In this document: positions 57,120-64,000 of the stretch, one piece after another
Layout of the letters: each line of letters begins with the position of its first letter
How positions within the stretch are numbered: the stretch's first letter is position 1
Source: Hyphomicrobium sp. 99
Lineage (GTDB): Bacteria > Pseudomonadota > Alphaproteobacteria > Rhizobiales > Hyphomicrobiaceae
Assembly: GCF_000384335.2 (NCBI RefSeq)
Contig: NZ_KQ031382.1
Coordinates: 2,739,545 to 2,803,544, forward strand
DNA length: 64,000 nt
Direction of reading: 5' to 3'
The notes under the pieces: generated by a model
What the model was told of the DNA's origin: nothing
What the model saw: the letters and a program-made list of their open reading frames with translations, nothing else
The model's database searches: none
Made by a program: the position numbers and the translations under genes

Positions 57120-58073
57120 ATGAAACTTACGAGCAGTCCGCCTCCATTTACATTTCTCGGTGCACCCTTTGTCGAGGCTGACGCCAAACTCCTGAAGGAA
57201 AGAGGCACGAAGGCCGCTCTCCTGGGCATGCCCTACGACATGGGCGGCATTTGGCGCACGGGCACGGCCGATGGCCCGCGCGGACTGCGCGATGCATCTC
57301 GCCAATATGGTTCCTACTTCTTCGACGACGACGTCGATTTGCTGGAGACTTTCAAACTCGTCGATTGCGGCAACGCGCCGATGGTGCCCGCGAGCCCCGA
57401 GAAATGCCGCGCAGCCATGAAGCATGGCGCATCGGAGATCATTCGCTCCGGCGCCACCGGCATTTTCATCGGCGGGGATCATTCCATTCCGATCCCCATT
57501 GGCCAGGCGCTCTCGGAAGCAACGCCCGGAAAAATCGGCTACATCGTCTTCGACGCCAATATGGACGCTGAAGAAGAAGTCGACGGTGAACGCTTCTCGA
57601 ATTGGTCGGAAGCCTGCCGTCTTGCCGAGATGCCAAATCTCGATCCCAAGAACATGGTGATGATCGGCATTCGCGGCTCGCTCAATACGCGGCGGCAGTT
57701 CGAGTACGTGAAATCCAAAGGCATCACCGTTTTCGCGATGCGTGATATCATCGAACTCGGCATCGTCGAGGTCATGAACAGAGCGATCGCTATCGCAGGC
57801 GCGGGCACAGAAGCGCTATACGTAAGCTTCGATACCGATGGTGTGGACGCCGCCTATGCGCCTGGAACAAGCGGCCCTGAACCGGGCGGGCTGACGTCAC
57901 GCGAAATCATCACAGCGGCGCGCATGCTAGGCCGACATGGCGTCACCATTTTCGACATCGTCGAGCTGTGCCCTGCGTACGATCCGTCAGGCATCACCGC
58001 CCGCCTCGCCTGCTACATCATTTTCAATTTGCTGGGTGCCACGCACGCCAGAAACGTCGCGCAAGCACGTTGA
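57120..58073 (+). CDS. Ureohydrolase (agmatinase/arginase superfamily) with altered metal motif
   Basis: 317 residues. Metal motif 1 GGDHS (His121) and motif 3 SFDTDGVDAAYAPG (Asp238, Asp240) are intact. Motif 2, normally Asp-Ala-His-x-Asp, reads DANMD (145-149), with Asn147 where agmatinase and arginase have a manganese-binding His. The residue after the second Asp of motif 3 is Gly rather than the common Val/Cys. The family hydrolyses guanidino groups to urea; the change suggests a different metal (nickel is used by guanidine hydrolases) or a different substrate. Its neighbours, an amidase and an importer, indicate catabolism rather than arginine turnover. Confidence 0.88.
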   Translation: MKLTSSPPPFTFLGAPFVEADAKLLKERGTKAALLGMPYDMGGIWRTGTADGPRGLRDASRQYGSYFFDDDVDLLETFKLVDCGNAPMVPASPEKCRAAMKHGASEIIRSGATGIFIGGDHSIPIPIGQALSEATPGKIGYIVFDANMDAEEEVDGERFSNWSEACRLAEMPNLDPKNMVMIGIRGSLNTRRQFEYVKSKGITVFAMRDIIELGIVEVMNRAIAIAGAGTEALYVSFDTDGVDAAYAPGTSGPEPGGLTSREIITAARMLGRHGVTIFDIVELCPAYDPSGITARLACYIIFNLLGATHARNVAQAR

Positions 58074-58111
58074 GCGGCTTTTTTCGATAACTCTGGAGGA
58101 GATGCGACTTG

Positions 58112-59083
58112 ATGAAACGAGTATTTGTAGCCCTCGCTCTGGCTACTGCCGTGATGTGTTCGCCGACCGCGAAAGCCGATGACGCGCCGTTGCAGATCGG
58201 CGTCACCATCTGGCCTGGATGGATGCCGTGGTGGATTGTCGAAGAGAAAGGCTACTTCGACGAAGTCGGCGTCAAAGCCAAGATCGTCAAGTTCAAACGG
58301 CATGCCGACGATATGTCGGCGTTTGCCGGCAAGCAGCTCGATGCTACCCACATGATCCTCGCCGACGTAATCATACCGGCATCGAAGGGCGTGCCAGGGC
58401 GCATCGTCCTCGTCACCGACGAGTCGTCAGGCGCCGACGGCATCCTCGCCAAAACCGGCATCAGCAGCATTAAAGATTTCAAGGGCAAACGCGTCGCCTA
58501 TGAAGTCGGCGGGGTCAGCCAGCTGATCCTGATGCGGGCGCTCGAAAAGGAAGGTCTCAAACTCGAAGATGTGACCTCGGTCAATATGTCAGCGGAAGAC
58601 GCAGGAACGGCCTTCCTCGCCGGCGCCGTCGACGTCGCCGTGACTTGGGAGCCCTACCTCAGCCAGGCTACAAAGGACGGCAAAGGCCGCGTCGTCTTCT
58701 CGACCGCAGAAACACCAGGCTTGGTGCCGGATCTTCTCGCCTTCCGCGCGGAAACGATCGAAAAGCGCCCGTCCGATGTGCAAAAGGTTGTTGCCGCTTG
58801 GAATAAGGCGCTCGCCTTCATCAAGACCAACCGCAAGGAAGCGGTGGAGATCATGGCGAAGGGCGCCGAGATCAGCCCCGAAGAGATGGAGCAGAACCTC
58901 GCGGGGATTAAGCTCTACTCGCTCGCCGATAACGTTCGCGAATTCGGCGCAGCCCCTGATGGCCCGTTGTTCAAGACTGCAAATGAGCAGGCAGACTTCC
59001 TCCTCAAGAGCAACTTGATCGATAGCAAGCCCGACGTGCCTTCGTTGGTTGCGCCGCAATTTGTCGGCGCCGTGAAGGACTAA
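58112..59083 (+). CDS. ABC importer periplasmic binding protein (SsuA/TauA-like)
   Basis: 323 residues from ATG at 58112 (GGAGGAG site; a TTG at 58109 adjoins). Signal peptide to about TAKADD, then QIGVTIWPGWMPWWIVEEKGYFDEVGVKAKIV, the NMT1/SsuA fold, with HMILADVIIPASKGVPGRIVLVTDESSGADGILAK in the pocket strand and VDVAVTWEPYLSQAT in the second lobe. It shares the WMPW word with the binding protein of the organosulfur operon (6867-7931), so both belong to the same broad nitrate/sulfonate/taurine/urea-type clade. The ligand is presumably the substrate of the adjacent ureohydrolase or amidase. Confidence 0.87.
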   Translation: MKRVFVALALATAVMCSPTAKADDAPLQIGVTIWPGWMPWWIVEEKGYFDEVGVKAKIVKFKRHADDMSAFAGKQLDATHMILADVIIPASKGVPGRIVLVTDESSGADGILAKTGISSIKDFKGKRVAYEVGGVSQLILMRALEKEGLKLEDVTSVNMSAEDAGTAFLAGAVDVAVTWEPYLSQATKDGKGRVVFSTAETPGLVPDLLAFRAETIEKRPSDVQKVVAAWNKALAFIKTNRKEAVEIMAKGAEISPEEMEQNLAGIKLYSLADNVREFGAAPDGPLFKTANEQADFLLKSNLIDSKPDVPSLVAPQFVGAVKD

Positions 59084-59160
59084 CGTTACAGATCTCATTT
59101 CGGCGGCGGGTGCAAATCTCACCTGCCGCCATTTTTCTGGTTTGAGGAAACATCCGATTG

Positions 59161-59967
59161 ATGCCCGCCTGGTTGAGCCAAATCGGCCGCATTCGCGCTC
59201 CTATTCCGCCAGCACTCTATTGGACGGTGGCCGCGGCGACATTCGCTCTGCCGGCCGCAATCTGGTGGCTGGCCTCGAGCGGCGGCTACGTCGATCGTCT
59301 ATTCCTGCCGAGCCCTGCCGACGTCGCCAAGCAGGCGGTTGTTCTCGCTGAGAATGGACGGCTTTGGAGCGACATCGGTTGGAGCGTGTACCGCGTGTTT
59401 GCGGGTTTCACCCTCGCAGCGATCGTGGCCATCCCCGTCGGAATCCTGATGGGCACCTATCATATCGCCGACGCGATTTTTGAACCGATCACAGACTTCG
59501 TTCGCTACATGCCGGCTGCTGCATTCATACCGCTCATCATGCTCTACGTCGGCATTGGCGAAACGGCTAAGATCCTGATGATCTTCATCGGCACCTACTT
59601 TCAGCTTGTCCTGCTGGTAGCCGCAGTCGCGCGTACCGTTCCGATCGACGTTATCAACGTAGCATACACACTCGGCGCAACGCGCCGTCAGGTGCTGACG
59701 AACGTTGTCGTTCCCGCCAGCTTGCCCGGTCTCGTGGAGAATTTGCGAATTACGCTCGGATGGGCTTGGACCTACGTGATCGTTGCTGAACTGATCGCTG
59801 CGCAGCAGGGCTTAGGGTTCAGAATCATGGAGGCGCAGCGCTTCCTCAAGACCGATACGATCTTCCTTTACATCGCAATCATCGGGATCCTCGGCTTGGC
59901 ATCCGATCAGATAATGCGGCGAATCTCGTCGAAAACCATGCCCTGGGCGGAGACGTTCCACCGATGA
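59161..59967 (+). CDS. ABC importer permease
   Basis: 268 residues from ATG at 59161 (GAGGAAA upstream). Six hydrophobic helices, BPD_transp_1; EAA loop INVAYTLGATRRQVLTNVVVPASLPGLVENLR (about 165-200). RYMPAAAFIPLIMLYVGIGE is the typical SsuC/TauC core. Ends in ATGA overlap with the ATPase gene. Forms the channel for the binding protein at 58112. Confidence 0.92.
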   Translation: MPAWLSQIGRIRAPIPPALYWTVAAATFALPAAIWWLASSGGYVDRLFLPSPADVAKQAVVLAENGRLWSDIGWSVYRVFAGFTLAAIVAIPVGILMGTYHIADAIFEPITDFVRYMPAAAFIPLIMLYVGIGETAKILMIFIGTYFQLVLLVAAVARTVPIDVINVAYTLGATRRQVLTNVVVPASLPGLVENLRITLGWAWTYVIVAELIAAQQGLGFRIMEAQRFLKTDTIFLYIAIIGILGLASDQIMRRISSKTMPWAETFHR

Positions 59968-60761
59968 ATGCATCCGCGAAGATGAGTACCACTGCCGTCG
60001 AAAGCATTGCGAAGCTCTCGGTTCGGGACATAAGCCGAAGCTTCTCAACGCGCGGTAAAGTTGTCGAGGCATTGAGAGGCGTTTCCTTCGATGTAGCCAG
60101 CGGCGGCTTCTACTCGATCATCGGCCACTCGGGCTGCGGAAAGTCGACGCTACTCAATATCGTCGCCGGCCTCGACCAAGCCACCAGCGGAGTTGTCGCC
60201 GTCGACGGAGTTGTCCGACGAAGCCCTGGCCCCGATCGCGGCATGGTCTTTCAAAGCTACACATTGTTCCCTTGGCTGAGCGTCATCGAGAACGTCGCAT
60301 TCGGACTGCGAATGAGCGGCATGGGCAAGAAGGAGCGCAGAGAAGCGGCCTTGCACTATGTCGACCTCGTCAAGCTCTCGGCATTCGTCGATGCCTATCC
60401 GAAGGAACTCTCGGGCGGCATGCGCCAGCGCGTTGCCCTGGCTCGCGCACTCGCCAACAAGCCAGCTGTTCTCCTGATGGACGAACCCTTCGGCGCACTT
60501 GATTCCGAAACGCGCGAGCAGATGCAGGAGCTTCTGCTCAACGTGCGGGACAAGGAGTTCATGACGGTCTTGTTCATCACGCACGATATCGAGGAAGCAA
60601 TCCTGCTCTCGGAGACGATTGGCATCATGGCCGCGAGGCCTGGGCGCGTCGCTCACGAGTTCAAGATCGATCTGCCCTATCCGCGGGACGCGGCGACCAA
60701 GATCTCGGATGCATTCGTGCATAACAAACGCCGCCTCATCGAAGTCTTCAAATCCGTCTGA
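59964..60761 (+). CDS. ABC importer ATPase
   Basis: 265 residues. Walker A GHSGCGKSTLLN, Q-loop MVFQSYTLFPWLSV, signature LSGGMRQRVALARAL, Walker B VLLMDEPFGALD, H-loop FITHDIEEA. SsuB/TauB-type. Translationally coupled to the permease; the M20 enzyme gene follows 14 bases later. Confidence 0.95.
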   Translation: MNASAKMSTTAVESIAKLSVRDISRSFSTRGKVVEALRGVSFDVASGGFYSIIGHSGCGKSTLLNIVAGLDQATSGVVAVDGVVRRSPGPDRGMVFQSYTLFPWLSVIENVAFGLRMSGMGKKERREAALHYVDLVKLSAFVDAYPKELSGGMRQRVALARALANKPAVLLMDEPFGALDSETREQMQELLLNVRDKEFMTVLFITHDIEEAILLSETIGIMAARPGRVAHEFKIDLPYPRDAATKISDAFVHNKRRLIEVFKSV

Positions 60762-60775
60762 GTTAGGCTGTACCC

Positions 60776-61906
60776 ATGTCATCGCATCCGGCTGTTCAAC
60801 TGACCCAGGATCTGGTTCGGATGGACACCGTCAATCCACCGGGTCAGGAAGACGCCTGTGCGCGGCTTCTTGCTGATCGTCTCGAGAAATCTGGTTTCGA
60901 GATCGAGCTCAGCTACATTGCGCCCGGCCGCCCCAACCTCGTCGCGCGCCTGCGCGGCACATCGCACAAACCCGCGCTGTGCTTCAGCGGGCACCTCGAC
61001 ACCGTGCCATTGGGCGCTGAGGCTTGGACGAAACCGCCGCTCGGCGGAGAGATCCACGACGGTCGCGTGTGGGGCCGCGGAACAACGGACATGAAGGCGG
61101 GCGTCGCCGCGTTTATCGTGGCAGCCGAGGACTACACCGCCGTTCAGGAACGCCCCGCTGATATCGTTCTCATGCTCAGCGCATCTGAAGAAACCGGTTG
61201 CCAGGGCGCGGCAGCAATCGCTGAAAACCGCGGCAAATATGGAAAAATTGGCGCATTCGTAATCGCCGAGCCGACAGCGAATGCCGTCGTGCACGGGCAC
61301 AAGGGCGCCGCCTGGGCTCGACTGAGCGCCAAGGGCAAAACTGCTCATGGCTCGATGCCCGATCTGGGCGTGAACGCGATCTATAAACTTGCCGACGCCG
61401 TGAGGACCATCAGAGCTTTCAGATTTTCAGAGGACCCTCACCCCCTTCTAGGTGTGCCGAGCCTCAATGTCGGCACGATCACAGGCGGACAGAACGTCAA
61501 TTCAGTTCCCGATACCGCCAGCCTCATGCTTGACCTCAGAACAGTGTGGCCAAGAAGTACAGATCGCATTCTGAAACAGATTGCGACTGCGATCGGCCCG
61601 GACATCGATATTGTGAAGCAGCTCGCCGTCCCGAGCTTGGCAACGGACATCGACGATCCGTGGGTCAAGCGCGTCGAGCAACTCGTGCAATCGGTAACAG
61701 GCGAACGTCAAAAGCCCAGCGCCGCAACATTCTTTACCGACGGCGCGATGCTGCGAGAAGCCTTTGACCTGGCGCCAACGATCTTGCTCGGTCCAGGCGA
61801 ACCTTCCCTTGCCCACCAGACGGACGAATATTGCCGTCTCGACAGGATCGAAGCCGCGTACGAAATGTACAAGCTGATCATCGACGACTGGCAGCGCGCC
61901 AAATAA
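60776..61906 (+). CDS. M20 metallohydrolase (ArgE/DapE-like deacylase)
   Basis: 376 residues. Zinc ligands in SGHLDTVP (His), GRGTTDMKAGVAAF (bridging Asp), SASEETGCQGA (catalytic Glu-Glu), VIAEPT and the C-terminal AHQTDEYC (His). The lid domain carries GHKGAAWARLSAKGKTAHGS. The family removes acyl groups (acetylornithine, succinyl-diaminopimelate) or formyl groups from amines. As last gene of the operon it probably deacylates the imported compound or an intermediate. The substrate is unknown; it is unlikely to be the housekeeping ArgE given the context. Confidence 0.88.
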   Translation: MSSHPAVQLTQDLVRMDTVNPPGQEDACARLLADRLEKSGFEIELSYIAPGRPNLVARLRGTSHKPALCFSGHLDTVPLGAEAWTKPPLGGEIHDGRVWGRGTTDMKAGVAAFIVAAEDYTAVQERPADIVLMLSASEETGCQGAAAIAENRGKYGKIGAFVIAEPTANAVVHGHKGAAWARLSAKGKTAHGSMPDLGVNAIYKLADAVRTIRAFRFSEDPHPLLGVPSLNVGTITGGQNVNSVPDTASLMLDLRTVWPRSTDRILKQIATAIGPDIDIVKQLAVPSLATDIDDPWVKRVEQLVQSVTGERQKPSAATFFTDGAMLREAFDLAPTILLGPGEPSLAHQTDEYCRLDRIEAAYEMYKLIIDDWQRAK

Positions 61907-62011
61907 TGCGAATTCCAGAATTGCAATCTGAAATTTGCCCGCAAAAATTTGGGACTCAAAACAACAGTAGCAGACCCGTTCGTGGCCCGGCCCCGACCAC
62001 CTCCTGCCGAC

Positions 62012-63478
62012 CTACTCCGATCTGAGCAAGATCGACCGTTCCAATATTAGGCGAGACATTATTCGTCCCTTGCCTTGCGCGATAATCGCAGGCGCGTCCT
62101 TTGTAGGAACCATGATCCAGGCGGGTTTAGCGATCGTCGATATCGCGTTCGGACCGATCGTCGTAACCCTGAAGGGCACATATGAAAATTCATTCAGGCC
62201 CGCGTCCCAGCTTGTCCGATAAATAGGGGCCGGCGCGTTGCGGACGAGCTCGGCAATTTGGGCACCGCTGATCTTCGATTGAGTATATGCCGGCGTGATC
62301 AGTCCATCGAAGATTGAATGAACCGCAGCATATCCCAAGAAAACCATCGTAATACAAATGCCGCTCGCAACGAGAACTGCCCTCTTCTCCGCCAAAGCAT
62401 CGTAGGCGAGGCCACCGAGCACGCATAGAGGCAGCACCATGGGCAAGATATAGCGGGGATTGACGTCAGCGGGCCAAAACAGAATGACCAGGGTACACGC
62501 GAAAGCATAGCAGCTCAGCGCGAGAACAAAATGTCGAGGAACGCTTTTGGGCGTGGAACTGGCGCCCGTCAGCAGAAGCGCGATAGCCATAAACGCCGCT
62601 GGAAAGGCCTCGAAAAAGAAGTGCGCGGCGTTGGCAAGCGGGTGCGGCAGAGCAATCTCATGAGATGATAGCCTCGTGTATCGCAACCACTCGCTTTGAT
62701 CACCCGGAATAAAAACGTAGGCGTACCAGAGCCCTGCAGGAATGGCCGCAAGAAAGCCCGCTAGGATGAGGCCTGGAATTTGCCACCACGTAGATGTGAG
62801 GGCTACGAACGCAAAAAGACCGAGCATGAAATAGGCAACGGGCTGAGGTCCCTTCAGCAGCGCAGCTATCGCCAGAAGGCCGCCAATACCAATCCAGCAA
62901 CCCAGAGAAATACGTCCGGTGGCATATGAACGCCACCAAACAAGAAATGCGCCGAACAATATGACTGCGAGGGGTATGTCGGCCACCGACGTCACGTAAT
63001 ATCGCATGACGATGGGGCTCGCTAAAAATAAGGCCGCCCCGAATACCGCCGCTTCAGCGCTTACCACTGGCCGCAAGGCGCGCCATACCAGCAAAATGCC
63101 GGCCAGAAGAGACAGAATTATTGGGAGACGTGCAATAAACGGACTGACATGGCCGAAGGGCATGCTCATCGCCGCTATCAGCCAGGATAGAAGCGTTGGG
63201 CGCTCTATCCAACGCAAATTGTTGATGTGTGGCGTAAGCCAATTCCCATCGTCCAACGCGCTCTGAGCGATCGTTACAGTCAGTCCTTCAACGTAATGGT
63301 ACCCATGAAAAAGCGCGAGCGGCACCGAGACCAGCAGACAGACTCCAAATAGTGAAGGAAGCGAGAAATCTTTACTCGCTACGTCTCTCCACCATCGAAT
63401 GACTTGCCGTGCAGATCGTTGAAGTGCTGCGGCACGCCCATATTCAGCAGGGCGCAAGCCAACAATTTCATTCGTCAT
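62012..63478 (-). CDS. GT39/ArnT-like membrane glycosyltransferase
   Basis: 488 residues, about eleven hydrophobic helices. The first periplasmic loop carries HYVEGLTVTIAQSALDDGNWLTPHINNLRWIERPTLLSWLIAAM, the pattern of PMT/ArnT enzymes (catalytic acidic residue, then a K/R-P-P-like ERPT). FWPADVNPRYILPMVLPLCVLG lies in the late helices. Such enzymes transfer a sugar from a polyprenyl-phosphate donor to lipid A, glycolipid or protein at the periplasmic face. Monocistronic; the acceptor is unknown. Confidence 0.88.
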   Translation of the reverse strand: MTNEIVGLRPAEYGRAAALQRSARQVIRWWRDVASKDFSLPSLFGVCLLVSVPLALFHGYHYVEGLTVTIAQSALDDGNWLTPHINNLRWIERPTLLSWLIAAMSMPFGHVSPFIARLPIILSLLAGILLVWRALRPVVSAEAAVFGAALFLASPIVMRYYVTSVADIPLAVILFGAFLVWWRSYATGRISLGCWIGIGGLLAIAALLKGPQPVAYFMLGLFAFVALTSTWWQIPGLILAGFLAAIPAGLWYAYVFIPGDQSEWLRYTRLSSHEIALPHPLANAAHFFFEAFPAAFMAIALLLTGASSTPKSVPRHFVLALSCYAFACTLVILFWPADVNPRYILPMVLPLCVLGGLAYDALAEKRAVLVASGICITMVFLGYAAVHSIFDGLITPAYTQSKISGAQIAELVRNAPAPIYRTSWDAGLNEFSYVPFRVTTIGPNAISTIAKPAWIMVPTKDAPAIIAQGKGRIMSRLILERSILLRSE

Positions 63479-63767
63479 TTTTTGGATTACCTGACGGCAA
63501 GAGGCGAGAGCGTGCTTGTCGAGATGACTAGCTTGTGATCAAAGGCGGAACAACGTCCGCATTCTTACCGATCTGTAAATATCTCGCTTTGATGATCGCA
63601 GTGATGCATCGATGCAAATGCCGCTCTCTTTTTGGCTCAAATCCCTATGAAAATTCGCAGCTAAGCGGCCCATGTCAGGACGCTTAGCGTCAGCGAGTTC
63701 CTCTGAGCCACGCACCGCCGATCGCACCGGTAGACACGTTCAGCCTCGTCGGCCGAGAGAGTGAAAT

Positions 63768-64000
63768 CTACTGCGCCATATATTTTACTTCCGCCATCGA
63801 CGGCAGATTTTCGAGTAGCAGGCCAAGGCCTTCCGCATAGGTGAGATGCGAGATCACCGCGTCACGGAGCTTTGGAAACGAAAGTTCTGCGAGCATCGCG
63901 ATTTGCGCGACTGTCATCACTTCCCCCGCCTCGGGCCCAATCATCGTGGAGCCGGCAATCCGGTCGTCGTTCTCTCCCACCAATATCTTCATGAAGCCTT
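63768..64000 (-). CDS. Pyridine nucleotide-disulfide oxidoreductase, C-terminal part (cut by window edge)
   Basis: The last 76 residues of a protein whose gene continues past 64000; the frame is open to the edge (..GFMKILVGENDDRIAGSTMIGPEAGEVMTVAQIAMLAELSFPKLRDAVISHLTYAEGL). This is the dimerisation domain of lipoamide dehydrogenase, glutathione reductase and MerA-like flavoproteins. The usual HPTxxE active-site motif reads HLTYAE, with Leu for Pro while His and Glu remain, which points to a non-canonical member of the family. Its disulfide and FAD domains are outside the window. Confidence 0.85.
   Translation of the reverse strand, partial: GFMKILVGENDDRIAGSTMIGPEAGEVMTVAQIAMLAELSFPKLRDAVISHLTYAEGLGLLLENLPSMAEVKYMAQ

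Noticed and set aside
63539..63727. 62-codon minus-strand frame near the right edge
   Set aside because: Composition and length fit chance; no ribosome site or motif.

Overview
The window reads as a chromosomal segment of a Gram-negative alphaproteobacterium, most likely a Hyphomicrobium-like member of the Hyphomicrobiales. The Gram-negative call rests on TonB-dependent receptors, an autotransporter and outer-membrane barrels ending in Phe. The genus-level guess rests on a luciferase-type FMN monooxygenase beside a methanethiol oxidase (a pairing of activities known from dimethylsulfide-degrading Hyphomicrobium), an NAD-type short 6-phosphogluconate dehydrogenase, and a transaldolase-phosphoglucose isomerase fusion. 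No rRNA, tRNA, insertion sequence, phage or CRISPR array was recognised. The genus is inference.

Layout. 1-3.5 kb: the N-terminus of a TonB-dependent receptor, two small envelope-type proteins, an FAD/NAD(P)-binding protein, and directly upstream of it a decayed SsuD-like sulfonate/sulfone monooxygenase. 4-11.7 kb: a compact plus-strand organosulfur operon (TPR protein, FMN monooxygenase, three-part ABC importer, methanethiol oxidase, multi-pass membrane protein). 11.9-16.95 kb: a glycosyltransferase, then a corrinoid-salvage locus in which a cobalamin riboswitch drives btuB and an unassigned membrane protein, facing cbiZ. 17.2-24.7 kb: an LssY_C protein, small secreted proteins, a Crp/Fnr regulator, a sulfatase, and a three-gene group of unknown purpose (acyltransferase-like protein, degenerate P450, acyl carrier protein). 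24.9-30.8 kb: a large TonB receptor and an autotransporter. 31.3-39.5 kb: LysR with an SBF-like carrier, a two-component pair whose response regulator looks frameshifted, a haem aldoxime dehydratase, an NTF2-like protein, and a Crp/Fnr regulator.

39.6-55.3 kb: a carbohydrate block. A bestrophin-like channel and two glucan-active enzymes (GH15, amylo-alpha-1,6-glucosidase) lie divergent from a nearly complete oxidative pentose-phosphate operon: tkt, tal-pgi, gnd, zwf, a HAD phosphatase, a stump of rpe, pgl and a ROK glucokinase. Together these could turn stored glucan or trehalose into glucose, phosphorylate it, and oxidise it for NAD(P)H.

55.5-61.9 kb: a tightly packed catabolic operon: XRE-cupin regulator, carbon-nitrogen hydrolase, a ureohydrolase with an altered metal motif, an ABC importer and an M20 deacylase. 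Two matching inverted repeats sit in the promoter after the regulator. The substrate is probably a guanidino- or carbamoyl-type nitrogen compound, but it is not determined by sequence. The window closes with a GT39-type membrane glycosyltransferase and the C-terminus of a pyridine nucleotide-disulfide oxidoreductase.
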